Source: Clostridium sp. CAG:245
GTDB taxonomy: Bacteria > Bacillota > Clostridia > TANB77 > CAG-508
Direction: 5' to 3'
NCBI GenBank assembly: GCA_000435175.1
Contig: FR880073.1
Span: 16,410-80,409, forward strand
DNA: 64,000 nucleotides
Shown here: positions 8,490 through 17,676 of the stretch, in pieces
Layout: the number at the start of each line of letters is the position of its first letter
How positions within the stretch are numbered: the first letter of the stretch is position 1
Notes under the pieces: generated by a model
The model's database searches: none
Told to the model about the DNA's origin: nothing
The model's input: only the letters and a program-made list of their open reading frames with translations
Position numbers and translations under genes: made by a program

Positions 8490-9044
8490 ATGGAACAAAT
8501 ATCAATTTTAGATGACAACAAAAGAATTGAAATAAATAAACGAAAGAAAGAAGTAAAATTTGTTGCAATTGATGTTGAAACTACAGGACTTTCGCCTGTA
8601 TATAATGAGCTTATTGAAATTAGTGCAATTAAGTATGAGGGTGCAAAAAAGATAGACAATTTTTCTACACTTGTAAAGCCTAAGAAAGAAGTTTCAAATA
8701 TTATAACAAATTTGACTGGAATTACTAATAAAATGTTAGAGAATGCTCCACAAATTGAAGAGGTAATGCCTAAACTTGTAAAGTTTATTGGTAATCATAT
8801 TATCGTTGCACATAATGCTAATTTTGATGTTAGCTTTTTACAAAACAATTCAAACAAGAGCTTTTCTAAAAATAAGGTTATAGATACGGTTGCACTTAGC
8901 AGAAAAATGTTGCCAAACTTGCCAAACCATAAGCTAAATACAGTAGCAAGATATATTGGAATTCAAGAAGATGGGTTTCATAGGGCAGAATTTGACTGTG
9001 AATGTTGTGCAAAAATTTATATTAAATATCTAGAAAATATGTAA
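8490..9044 (+). CDS. DnaQ/DEDDh-family 3'-5' exonuclease
   Basis: A 184-residue exonuclease of the epsilon type. Exo I is AIDVETTGLSP (about residues 29-39), Exo II is AHNANFDVSFL (about 110-120), and Exo III is HRAEFDCE near 165, giving the D-E-D-D catalytic set plus the histidine of the DEDDh group. It is a single-domain protein without polymerase or UvrC parts. It could proofread or trim DNA ends; its place before mfd hints at a repair role, which is inference. Start ATG nine bases after the TSCPD stop. Confidence 0.9.
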   Translation: MEQISILDDNKRIEINKRKKEVKFVAIDVETTGLSPVYNELIEISAIKYEGAKKIDNFSTLVKPKKEVSNIITNLTGITNKMLENAPQIEEVMPKLVKFIGNHIIVAHNANFDVSFLQNNSNKSFSKNKVIDTVALSRKMLPNLPNHKLNTVARYIGIQEDGFHRAEFDCECCAKIYIKYLENM

Positions 9045-9055
9045 GAGGAATAGTA

Positions 9056-12000
9056 ATGAATATTCTAATTAAAGAGCTTGAAAACTTGAAAAAGTTTAAA
9101 GAGTATGTATCAGATATAAATAAAAAAATAAGTCCGATAGTATTATCGGGCTTATCTAGCGTTGGAAAAATACAATTATTAGAGGCTACGAAAGAGTTTG
9201 CAGATAGAAACATTTGCATAGTAACTTATAATGAGTTGCAGGCTAAAAAAATATATAAAGATTTAAAATATTTTTCTGGCAATGTTGTATATTTCCCAAA
9301 GAGAGAAATAGCTTCATATGACTACGTGGCAGAGAGTAAAGATTTGCCATATGAAAGAATAGAAACATTAAATAAAATTTTTGAACAAGAAAAATCTGCT
9401 AAAAAGAATGAAAATAGACTAATTGTAATTACAACTATAGAAGCAATGATGCAAAAAATGATTTCGAAAGAAGAAGTGTATAAAGCATTATTAGAGTTTA
9501 AGGTTGGTAAGTGTTTCAATTTGGAAGAATTAAAGCAAAGCTTGATTCACCTTGGATATGAAAGGGCAGATATAGTTGATGGAAAAGGTCAGTTTAGTGT
9601 TAGAGGCGGAATTTTAGATATTGGAACTACTAACACACAGGGTGTAAGAATTGAGTTCTGGGGAGACGAAGTCGATTCAATTAGAAGTTTTAGCATAACT
9701 TCTCAACGTTCTAATAAGATGATTGAAGAAGCTAGAATTTATCCATCACATGAGCTTATTGTAACAAAAAATATCGATGAAATCTGCAAACAAATTGAGA
9801 CTAAAAAAGAGAATGCGAGTGAAGAAAACGCTAAAAATATAACAGAAGACATAGAGCTTATAAGAAATGGAGATTATATAAGCAAAGTCGATAAATATTT
9901 TAATGAGTTTTATGATAAGCAATCGTCTTTTATGGAATACATTGGAGAAGATTATTTAATATGTTTAGATGATATTGAGAAAATAAATGTAAGACAAGAA
10001 AATATAATTAATGACAATAATCAACTTATTGAAACTTTGCTAGAAAAAGATAGAATTGTTCCAGATTCTATAAAGAATATTACAAAATATGATGTGGAAA
10101 ATGTGGAAAATCAGTTGATATATTTGTACGAAACAGACTTATTAAGTGATAAGAATATTACAAAATTTTCTGCAAATGTATTTAATTTTAAATACAGAGA
10201 TATGCATTTTTTTAAGAGTGAATTGAACATTTTAACCACAGAAATAAAGAAAGCACTAGATGAAAATAAGAGAGTTATAGTACTTGCTGGAAATGAGGCT
10301 GGAAGCAAGAAAATTGAGGCTTTATTAGAACCAGAAGAAATAAAGTATAAATACTTAGAAAAATTAGAAGATTCACAAGAGAAAATTTATAAAAATTCAA
10401 TTGAGGAATATTTTAAAAATAAAACGGTAATCATATCAAATGGAAGCCTGTCGTCTGGTTTTGAAAATTACGAGACAAATGTAATGGTAATTACGGGCGA
10501 AGATTTTATTGCGAGTGAACCGAAAAAGAAAAAGCATACAGATTCTTTCAAACAGGGAGAAAAGGTCGTTTTTGCAGATTTAAGAGCTGGAGATTATGTT
10601 GTTCACAAGACACAAGGAATAGGAATTTATATTGGTGTAAATACTATTACAACAGCAGATGGAATTACAAAAGATTATATAAAGGTTAAGTATAAAAACG
10701 ATGATGTTTTGTATGTGCCAACAGATATGCTTGATAACATTAGAAAATATGTTGGTGGGGGCGATGGAGAGCCTAAACTTAATAAGCTTGGAAGCAAAGA
10801 GTGGGAAAACACTAAGGCAAGAGTAAAGAACAATTTAAAAGAAGTCGCTAGAGACTTAATTGAATTGTATGCCAGAAGACAAAAGGCTCAGGGCTTTATG
10901 TTTTCTAAAGATACGCCGTGGCAAAAACAATTTGAAGATAGTTTTCCATATCAAGAAACAGATGACCAATTAAGATGTATTGCAGAAGTGAAAAAAGATA
11001 TGGAGTCGAATAAACCAATGGATAGACTACTTTGTGGAGATGTTGGTTATGGAAAAACAGAAGTTGCAATCCGTGCAGCATTTAAGGCTGTAATGGATCA
11101 AAAGCAAGTTGCATATTTAGTTCCAACAACAATTCTTGCAAATCAGCAGTATGAAGAGTTTAAGACAAGAATGGAAGAGTTTGCAATAAAAGTTGAATTG
11201 CTAAACAGATTTAGAACTAAAAAAGAGCAAGATGAGGTAATAAAAAAACTAAAACTAGGAGAAGTAGATGTAGTAGTTGGAACACATAGACTTTTAAGTA
11301 AAGATGTGGAATTTAAAGACTTAGGCTTGCTAATTATAGACGAGGAACACAGATTTGGTGTAAAGGATAAAGAAAAGATAAAAAAGCTAAAAGAAAACAT
11401 AGATGTACTTACAATGACAGCAACACCAATTCCAAGAACACTGCATATGTCGATTGTTGGTGTAAGAGATATGTCTGTAATCTATGAGCCACCTCAAAAC
11501 AGGAAACCTGTTCAAACTTATGTGTTAGAGTATGATGATGAAGTTATTAAAGAAGCAATAACAAGAGAACTTGAAAGAAATGGTCAAGTATTCTATCTGT
11601 TCAATAATGTTGAAAAAATAATAAGAAAAGCAGACGAAATTTCAAAATTAGTTCCAGAGGCGAGAGTTGAATTTGCGCATGGCAAAATGACTGGAGCAGA
11701 GATTGAAAGTATAATGCAGGACTTCATTGAGCATAAAACAGATGTACTTGTTTGTACAACAATTTTGGAATCTGGAATAGATATTCCAAATGCGAACACA
11801 ATAATAGTAGAAAATGCAGATAGACTTGGACTTGCTCAATTGTATCAGATACGTGGAAGAGTTGGCCGTTCAGACAGGCAAGGATACGCATATGTAACAT
11901 ATAGAAGAGATAAACTATTATCAGAAGTTGCAGACAAGAGATTGAAAGCAATAAAAGAATTTACCGAATTTGGTTCTGGATTTAAAATTGCCATGAGAGA

Positions 12001-12595
12001 TTTGGAAATAAGAGGTGCAGGAAGCATGCTTGGAGAAATTCAATCTGGACACATGGAGCAAGTTGGATATGATACATACTGTAAATTGTTAGATGAAGTC
12101 GTAAGAGAGATGCAGGGAACACCGGTAAAAGAAGAAAAAGACGTACAAATAGATATCGATTTATCAAGCTATATTCCAGAAACATACATAGAAGACAGCG
12201 CACAAAAAATTGAAATCTATCAAGATATTGCATTGTGTAGAAACAATAAAGATATAGAAGACGTTATAGATGAAATAATAGACAGATATGGAACAATGCC
12301 AACAGAAGTTGAAAATTTAATAGAAATTGCAAGAATAAAAATACTTGCAAGAAACGCAAATGTGCTTAAACTATCACAAAAAGGCAAAAATGTAGTATTT
12401 TACTTAGATAAAGACAACATTCAAATAAACGGAGACATGATAAACAAATTAGTAACAAAATATGGACCCAAAATAAGATTCTCACAGGGAATTGAACCAT
12501 ACATAACATTAAATACAAACGAAAAAGACGAAAAGAAGATTATAGAAATAATCAAAGAAATGTTAATTTTACTTAGTGTTTCTATACAGAAATAA
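9056..12595 (+). CDS. mfd: Transcription-repair coupling factor
   Basis: Mfd pushes stalled RNA polymerase off damaged DNA and recruits UvrA. The 1179 residues are full length. The N-terminal UvrB-homology region runs to about 400 (with FSVRGGILDI), followed by the RNA-polymerase-interacting domain around 500-570 (RAGDYVVHKTQGIGIY). The RecG-like motor has GDVGYGKTE (about 660-668) and DEEH (about 762-765), with TATPIPRTLHMS and QIRGRVGRSD helicase motifs, then the C-terminal regulatory D7 domain. It lies 11 bases after the exonuclease, in one operon. Confidence 0.98.
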   Translation: MNILIKELENLKKFKEYVSDINKKISPIVLSGLSSVGKIQLLEATKEFADRNICIVTYNELQAKKIYKDLKYFSGNVVYFPKREIASYDYVAESKDLPYERIETLNKIFEQEKSAKKNENRLIVITTIEAMMQKMISKEEVYKALLEFKVGKCFNLEELKQSLIHLGYERADIVDGKGQFSVRGGILDIGTTNTQGVRIEFWGDEVDSIRSFSITSQRSNKMIEEARIYPSHELIVTKNIDEICKQIETKKENASEENAKNITEDIELIRNGDYISKVDKYFNEFYDKQSSFMEYIGEDYLICLDDIEKINVRQENIINDNNQLIETLLEKDRIVPDSIKNITKYDVENVENQLIYLYETDLLSDKNITKFSANVFNFKYRDMHFFKSELNILTTEIKKALDENKRVIVLAGNEAGSKKIEALLEPEEIKYKYLEKLEDSQEKIYKNSIEEYFKNKTVIISNGSLSSGFENYETNVMVITGEDFIASEPKKKKHTDSFKQGEKVVFADLRAGDYVVHKTQGIGIYIGVNTITTADGITKDYIKVKYKNDDVLYVPTDMLDNIRKYVGGGDGEPKLNKLGSKEWENTKARVKNNLKEVARDLIELYARRQKAQGFMFSKDTPWQKQFEDSFPYQETDDQLRCIAEVKKDMESNKPMDRLLCGDVGYGKTEVAIRAAFKAVMDQKQVAYLVPTTILANQQYEEFKTRMEEFAIKVELLNRFRTKKEQDEVIKKLKLGEVDVVVGTHRLLSKDVEFKDLGLLIIDEEHRFGVKDKEKIKKLKENIDVLTMTATPIPRTLHMSIVGVRDMSVIYEPPQNRKPVQTYVLEYDDEVIKEAITRELERNGQVFYLFNNVEKIIRKADEISKLVPEARVEFAHGKMTGAEIESIMQDFIEHKTDVLVCTTILESGIDIPNANTIIVENADRLGLAQLYQIRGRVGRSDRQGYAYVTYRRDKLLSEVADKRLKAIKEFTEFGSGFKIAMRDLEIRGAGSMLGEIQSGHMEQVGYDTYCKLLDEVVREMQGTPVKEEKDVQIDIDLSSYIPETYIEDSAQKIEIYQDIALCRNNKDIEDVIDEIIDRYGTMPTEVENLIEIARIKILARNANVLKLSQKGKNVVFYLDKDNIQINGDMINKLVTKYGPKIRFSQGIEPYITLNTNEKDEKKIIEIIKEMLILLSVSIQK

Positions 12596-12610
12596 CTGGA
12601 AGGAGAGCTC

Positions 12611-13402
12611 ATGCAAATTATTACTAGTAAAGATAATGAAACTGTAAAAAATATTAAAAAGTTAAAAGATAAAAAGTACAGAGATGAAGCTGGGTTGTAT
12701 ATAATCGAAGGTGTGAAGATGATTGAAGAGGCTATTTTAGCAAATGCTAAAATAGATAAGATTGTTGTTTGCGAAGAGTGCTTAAAAACCGGAGATATAG
12801 AACAGAAACTTTTATATGAAATTGCAAAATATGATTGCATATATGTAAATGCAAAGGTATTTAACTTTTTGACTGATGTTGTGGCTCCACAGGGAATTCT
12901 TGCTGTTTTAGAAAAGCCTAGTAAAACAGAAAAAATACAATATGATCAAGATATAATCCTTGCACTAGATGGAATACAAGACCCAGGAAATTTAGGAACC
13001 ATTTTAAGAACTGCAGATAGTGTAAATTTAAAACAGATAATAGTTACAAAAACAACTGCAGATAGCTATAATCCAAAAGTTGTAAGGTCAACCATGGGAG
13101 CAATATTAAGGGTAAAAGTAATAGAAACTGATGATTTGGTTGCAACCCTTAAAGAAATAAAGAAAAATAAATTCAAGGTTGTTGTAACTTCGCTAGATAC
13201 AAACGATAGTGTTTATGATATAGAATACAATAAAAAAGTAATTGTAATTGGAAATGAGGCAAATGGTGTCTCAAAAGAAGTACAGGCAATAGCTGATAAC
13301 AGAGTAAAAATACCTATGCTGGGCAAGACGGAAAGTTTAAATGCATCTGTTGCAACTGGGATTATGTTGTACGAATATGTAAGACAAAAAATTAATAAAT
13401 AA
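12611..13402 (+). CDS. TrmH/SpoU-family RNA 2'-O-methyltransferase
   Basis: A 263-residue SPOUT methyltransferase that would methylate ribose 2'-OH in rRNA or tRNA from S-adenosylmethionine. The N-terminal substrate-binding domain begins ITSKDNETVKNIKKLKDKK. The knotted catalytic domain carries motif 1 (DPGNLGTILRTAD, with the catalytic Arg), motif 2 (IGNEANGVS) and motif 3 (IPMLGKTESLNASVATGI). AGGAGAG precedes the ATG. The exact target base cannot be told from sequence. Last gene of the mfd operon, ending at a hairpin. Confidence 0.92.
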   Translation: MQIITSKDNETVKNIKKLKDKKYRDEAGLYIIEGVKMIEEAILANAKIDKIVVCEECLKTGDIEQKLLYEIAKYDCIYVNAKVFNFLTDVVAPQGILAVLEKPSKTEKIQYDQDIILALDGIQDPGNLGTILRTADSVNLKQIIVTKTTADSYNPKVVRSTMGAILRVKVIETDDLVATLKEIKKNKFKVVVTSLDTNDSVYDIEYNKKVIVIGNEANGVSKEVQAIADNRVKIPMLGKTESLNASVATGIMLYEYVRQKINK

Positions 13403-13407
13403 AACAA

Positions 13408-13440
13408 AGGGCATTCAAGTAAATTTGAATGCTCTTTAAA
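13408..13440 (+). terminator. Bidirectional terminator between converging genes
   Basis: AGGGCATTCAA pairs with TTGAATGCTCT around a six-base loop, with short T runs on either strand. Confidence 0.75.
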
Positions 13441-13443
13441 AGT

Positions 13444-14319
13444 CTAATTTATTTTTTTGAAAGATTTAATAATATTGCAAACTTCTTCTTCAGACATATC
13501 AACAATTGAAGCTATTTGAGCTATTGAGAAAGTTTGATTGATAAGGTTTTTTATTATTTTTATTGCTTCCTGTTTTTGGCCATCAGATAAGCCTGTATGA
13601 TAAATTGATTTTTGGTCTCTTTCGTATTTTTCACGTAAGAATGCAATTCTTTTTAATTTTTCATCTTGGCTCATTTCTTTTACTGTAACTACGGCTTTTT
13701 CTATAGATTTGTTGCTTTCCATAATCTCAGAAACCTCCTTGTCTTCAGGGTTATTAACAAACATGATCCATTGAGATTTTAAATTTTGTTTGTCCTTCAT
13801 GTATGTTTCCCTTGCTTTTCTTAATTCTATTATATCTATTTCGAGTTTGTCTGTCAATTCAAGAAAATGCTTTTTATCGAAAAGTTTAAACTGAGTTTCC
13901 ATCTCTTTTACGGCTTTTGTTACATCAAGGTCAAAGTCGATAATGGCTATAAGAATTATTTTCTTAGCAGAGAGGTATTTATCACCTTTATGCAATTGCA
14001 TTTCATATAGTCTTGAAAAATAAAATAGAAGTCGTTCTATAAAATCATCTTGTTTCATTAATTGAACTTCTATATCAACCTTTTCTATACCATTGACTTC
14101 AGCCTCTAAGTCGAGTATTCCGAACTTGTCATCAGGTAATTCTCTATACAAATCTTTTGTATCGTTTATTTTTATGCTTTCAATTTTTTCGTTTAATAAA
14201 GCAGAAATAAAGTCTTTTGTGATTTCTTCATTTTTAGCCGAAAATAAACACTGAAAAACAAAATCGTTTTTAGGTTTAAGCAAATGGGTGTCTTTAGTAT
14301 ATGTTGAGTTATCAAACAT
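13444..14319 (-). CDS. Rpn-family PD-(D/E)XK nuclease / putative transposase
   Basis: A 291-residue protein of the Rpn/PDDEXK_2 group, linked in other bacteria to recombination promotion and phage defence. The N terminus LLKPKNDFVFQCLFS is the usual opening. The nuclease core shows ILDLEAEVNGIEKVDIEVQ (about residues 70-88), supplying the D and E-x-Q catalytic residues, and then FSRLYEMQLHKGDKY. The C terminus is a charged helical region ending in a short helix-turn-helix-like stretch (IAQIASIVDMSEEEVCNIIK). An AGGAGG precedes the ATG. It is a single minus-strand gene beside asnS. Confidence 0.88.
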   Translation of the reverse strand: MFDNSTYTKDTHLLKPKNDFVFQCLFSAKNEEITKDFISALLNEKIESIKINDTKDLYRELPDDKFGILDLEAEVNGIEKVDIEVQLMKQDDFIERLLFYFSRLYEMQLHKGDKYLSAKKIILIAIIDFDLDVTKAVKEMETQFKLFDKKHFLELTDKLEIDIIELRKARETYMKDKQNLKSQWIMFVNNPEDKEVSEIMESNKSIEKAVVTVKEMSQDEKLKRIAFLREKYERDQKSIYHTGLSDGQKQEAIKIIKNLINQTFSIAQIASIVDMSEEEVCNIIKSFKKIN

Positions 14320-14448
14320 ATTAACCTCCTGAGCTAACCCTATTTATTTACTTAAAGTTATTATGCCATTCATATTATAAATGAAAAAACAGAAACCAGC
14401 AATTAAATTCGTATATCAAAATAATGAATAAAAATACAAATTTTGCAA

Positions 14449-14476
14449 ACAAAAAGAAGCACTATAATGCTTCTTT
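14449..14476 (-). terminator. Terminator of asnS
   Basis: On the minus strand AAGAAGC and GCTTCTT flank an eight-base loop, followed by TTTTTG. Confidence 0.8.
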
Positions 14477-14483
14477 TACCGTA

Positions 14484-15872
14484 TTAGAAATCACAGTTAT
14501 TTGGTGTTCTTGGATAAGGTATTACATCTCTTATGTTTTCGATTCCTGTAATGTACATAAGAAGCCTTTCAAAGCCTAATCCAAAACCAGAGTGAATTAC
14601 TGAACCATATCTACGTAAGTCTAGATACCAGTATAATGGCTCTGTTGCAATACCCATCTCTTTCATACGGGCTACTAGTTTTTCGTAATTTTCCTCTCTT
14701 TGAGAACCACCCATAATTTCTCCTGCTCCTGGAACTTCTAAGTCAACACCTGCAACAGTTTCTCCATCTGGGTTAAGTTTCATGTAATATGATTTTATGT
14801 CTTTTGGCCAATTCTTTACAAATACTGGTCCATTGAAATATTCTGTTAAATATTTCTCATGTTCTTTTGCTAAATCTTCGCCATATTCAGGTTGAAATTC
14901 CCATTCTTTGTCTGCTTTTTTTAAAATATCGATAGCTTCTTTGTGGTCAATTCTGACAAATTTTGAATTAACTAATTTGTGTAGCTTATCGATTAATCCT
15001 TTTTCGATAAACTTATCACAAAATTCCATTTCTTCTGGGCATTTTTCTAAAACTCTAGAAACTACGAATTTTAAGCAATCTTCTTCTATGTCCATTAATT
15101 GCTCCAAATCGCAGAATGCAATTTCTGGCTCAATCATCCAGAATTCGTTGGCGTGTGTTTTTGTGTTTGAATTTTCGCTTCTTAATGTTGGCCCAAATGT
15201 GTAAATTTTTCCGTATGCTTCTGCAAATGTCTCGCCATGAAGTTGTCCAGAACCTGTAATGTAAGCTTTTTTACCGAATAAGTCTTCACTAAAATCTGTT
15301 TTGCCATCTTTTTGAGGAAGTGGCTTGTCCAAATCTAGTGTAGTAAGTTTAAACATTTCTGCTGAACCTTCACAGTCGGCACATGTTATTATAGGAGTAT
15401 TAACATATACATATCCATTGTTTTGAAAATACTCGTGTATTGCAAATGCTGCGACACTTCTAATTCTAAATACTGCATTAAAAGTATTTGTTCTTGGACG
15501 CAAATGTGCAACAGTTCTTAAATATTCAAAAGAATGTCTTTTCTTTTGTAATGGATAATCTGCATCTGCTAGATTGAATATTTCTACACTATCTGCATGA
15601 ATTTCGAATGGTTGCTTTGCATTCTCCGTTTTTACAACTTTTCCGTTTACAATAATAGATGAACTGATTGTTAATTTACGAACTTCTTCAAAATTTGCTA
15701 ATTTGTCGTTGAAAACTATTTGCAAATTATTGAAAAAAGAACCATCATTTAATTCTATAAATCCAAAAGCTTTTGAATCTCTAACTGTTCTAACCCAGCC
15801 AGCAACTTCAACAGTTTTGTCAATGTAATTTTCTATGTTACGATATAAATCTTTAATTGTTACTTTCTCCAT
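14484..15872 (-). CDS. asnS: Asparagine--tRNA ligase
   Basis: A class IIb aminoacyl-tRNA synthetase of 462 residues that charges tRNA-Asn. An OB-fold anticodon domain (WVRTVRDSKAFGFIELNDGS) leads to the class II core with the motif 2 loop (FGPTLRSENSNTKTHANEFWMIEPE) and motif 3 (GFGLGFERLLMYITG). The FRIRS and long PLYWYLDLRRYGSVIHSGFG segments favour AsnS over AspS. I start at the ATG at 15872, which has GGGAGTG nine bases upstream; the ATG at 15887 lacks a site. Monocistronic, with its own promoter and terminator. Confidence 0.96.
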   Translation of the reverse strand: MEKVTIKDLYRNIENYIDKTVEVAGWVRTVRDSKAFGFIELNDGSFFNNLQIVFNDKLANFEEVRKLTISSSIIVNGKVVKTENAKQPFEIHADSVEIFNLADADYPLQKKRHSFEYLRTVAHLRPRTNTFNAVFRIRSVAAFAIHEYFQNNGYVYVNTPIITCADCEGSAEMFKLTTLDLDKPLPQKDGKTDFSEDLFGKKAYITGSGQLHGETFAEAYGKIYTFGPTLRSENSNTKTHANEFWMIEPEIAFCDLEQLMDIEEDCLKFVVSRVLEKCPEEMEFCDKFIEKGLIDKLHKLVNSKFVRIDHKEAIDILKKADKEWEFQPEYGEDLAKEHEKYLTEYFNGPVFVKNWPKDIKSYYMKLNPDGETVAGVDLEVPGAGEIMGGSQREENYEKLVARMKEMGIATEPLYWYLDLRRYGSVIHSGFGLGFERLLMYITGIENIRDVIPYPRTPNNCDF

Positions 15873-15907
15873 AAGAAACACTCCCATCTCTAAATTAATA
15901 TAAGGAA

Positions 15908-15936
15908 ATTATACGCGTAAATGGCAAAAAAATCAA
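15908..15936 (-). promoter_or_regulatory. Promoter for asnS
   Basis: On the minus strand TTGATT, 17 bases, TATAAT, about 36 bases before the asnS start. Confidence 0.75.
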
Positions 15937-15975
15937 GGAAAAAAAGTAATCGAATGTGAAAATTATGAATAAACA

Positions 15976-16004
15976 TTGAAAAATAAGTTGTTTTAAGATA
16001 GAAT
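15976..16004 (+). promoter_or_regulatory. Promoter for the GT-C-like membrane protein
   Basis: TTGAAA, 17 bases, TAGAAT. The expected start of transcription (near 16011) falls at the first bases of hairpin repeat copy 2. Confidence 0.6.
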
Positions 16005-16012
16005 ATAAGAAA

Positions 16013-16045
16013 TTCGCCCAATAGGGACGCCCTTTTTTGGGCGAA
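16013..16045 (+). repeat. Hairpin repeat, copy 2 of 3
   Basis: Same element as 158-190, here with perfect TTCGCCC/GGGCGAA arms. It would form the extreme 5' end of the mRNA for the gene at 16059, immediately before the GAGAGGA ribosome binding site. Confidence 0.8.
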
Positions 16046-16058
16046 GAGAGGACAGATT

Positions 16059-17531
16059 ATGAAAAATAAAAAATTGTATATAGTGTTTAGTATGTTATTA
16101 ATTGTAATAATTTTGATGACTGTTACAAAAGAAATGCAAAATGATACATTTTTTACTATTGCAACAGGTGAACATATATTGCAAGAAGGATACGATAATG
16201 TAGATCACCTTACATGGCATGAGAATTTAGGGTTTTATAAATTGAGATGGGCCTTTGATGTGGCAATTGCATTTATTTACAACACTTTTGGCTTTGCAGG
16301 AATTTATGCTTTTGTAGTACTGATTGCATGTTTAACAGCATTTTCGCTATTCAATATTTTATTGAAACAAAAGAATAATATAGTACTTTCGTTTATTGCA
16401 ACAGTAATTTCAATGTTATTAATGACGTCGAATTGGGCATTTACTGCACGTGGTCAAATAATCTCATATTTACTGCTACTGTTAGAAATATATTTCATTG
16501 AAAAAATGATTAGTACAAAACAAAAAAGATATTATATTATATTTTTAGTTATATCAGCATTAATTGTAAATTTCCATGCTTCTGTTTGGTACATGACGAT
16601 TATACTTGTGTTACCATACTTAGCAGAGGCCATAATGCACAAAATAATGAAAAATAAAAATCTAGAAAAATCAAAAATTATATTAGAGCCAATTAGTATA
16701 AAAATGTTGATTATAGCAATTTTATGTTTTGTATTAGGAAGTTTTATTTCTCCGATTGGAACATACACATATACATACATGTTTAAAGTAATTGGTGGGA
16801 TATCTTCTACATTTATTTCAGAGTTGCAACAGACTGATATAATCTCATCCATTGGAATGATATTAGGACTTATAGTTATTGATATATTAATGCTTGCAAC
16901 AAAATCAAAAATGAAATTAAGTGACGTTTTATTGTTCTTTGGATTATATTTTATGGCAATTTTGGCAAGGAGAAACCAAGCATTTTTATATTTAATTGGA
17001 ACAATTCCGGTTGTAAGACTAATAACAAATTTCTTCGATACCTATGACACAGAAAATATATTAGAAAAAGTAAATAATTTTTTCTCTAAAAATTGGGTAC
17101 TAGGCTGTACAACAATAGTAATTGTGATTGGTCTTTCGAGTAATATGATTACCAGAATAAGAGAAAAATATGTAAATGAGAAGAAATATCCTGTTGAAGC
17201 TGTAAAGTATATTAAAGAAAATTTAGATTATAAAAATTTGAAAATATATAATGGATTTAATTATGGAAGCTATATTGAATACTCAGGAATAAAGGCTTTT
17301 GTAGATTCAAGGTCAGAAATTTACACAGAAGGATTTAACAATGTAACAATATTGAAAGATTGGCTTGAAACATCAAGAGGAAATGTTAATTATAATGAAA
17401 CATTTGAAAAATATGGAATAGATTATGCAATTGTTGAAAACAGTGAAATAATAAATACATATATTAGTGCAGACGAAAAATATGAGAAGGTTTATGATGA
17501 TGAAACTTTTTCAATATATATGAAAAAATAA
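16059..17531 (+). CDS. Polytopic membrane protein, GT-C glycosyltransferase-like
   Basis: A 490-residue integral membrane protein with about ten to eleven predicted transmembrane segments and a C-terminal outer domain of about 110 residues. The first loop contains DTFFTIATGEHILQEG and later WAFDVAIAF, with acidic residues placed as in the first loop of GT-C enzymes that use lipid-linked sugars. This supports a role in cell-surface glycosylation, but the family is diverse and substrate is unknown. The promoter, hairpin leader and terminator make it a single-gene unit. Confidence 0.65.
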   Translation: MKNKKLYIVFSMLLIVIILMTVTKEMQNDTFFTIATGEHILQEGYDNVDHLTWHENLGFYKLRWAFDVAIAFIYNTFGFAGIYAFVVLIACLTAFSLFNILLKQKNNIVLSFIATVISMLLMTSNWAFTARGQIISYLLLLLEIYFIEKMISTKQKRYYIIFLVISALIVNFHASVWYMTIILVLPYLAEAIMHKIMKNKNLEKSKIILEPISIKMLIIAILCFVLGSFISPIGTYTYTYMFKVIGGISSTFISELQQTDIISSIGMILGLIVIDILMLATKSKMKLSDVLLFFGLYFMAILARRNQAFLYLIGTIPVVRLITNFFDTYDTENILEKVNNFFSKNWVLGCTTIVIVIGLSSNMITRIREKYVNEKKYPVEAVKYIKENLDYKNLKIYNGFNYGSYIEYSGIKAFVDSRSEIYTEGFNNVTILKDWLETSRGNVNYNETFEKYGIDYAIVENSEIINTYISADEKYEKVYDDETFSIYMKK

Positions 17532-17536
17532 ATTTT

Positions 17537-17569
17537 AAGTAGTGCAATAAGAATTGTACTACTTTTTTC
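17537..17569 (+). terminator. Terminator after the GT-C-like gene
   Basis: AAGTAGTGCAAT pairs with ATTGTACTACTT, followed by a T run. Confidence 0.85.
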
Positions 17570-17584
17570 TACAAATTATTTTAA

Positions 17585-17629
17585 TTTACAACATCGTAAG
17601 TATAGACTTTTGCCGAAAAATGTTGTAAA
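17585..17629 (+). repeat. Inverted repeat upstream of aspS
   Basis: TTTACAACAT and ATGTTGTAAA are perfect 10-base complements separated by 25 bases, ending 47 bases before the aspS start. It could be an operator or a leader hairpin. No T-box signature is present. Confidence 0.5.
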
Positions 17630-17676
17630 ATTATGGCACGGATAAAATAAATTTTAATGAAAAGGATGTAATGTAA

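Noticed and set aside
17570..17676. T-box riboswitch upstream of aspS
   Set aside because: The leader is too short and the conserved AGGGUGGNACCGCG-type box is absent; only an inverted repeat is seen.
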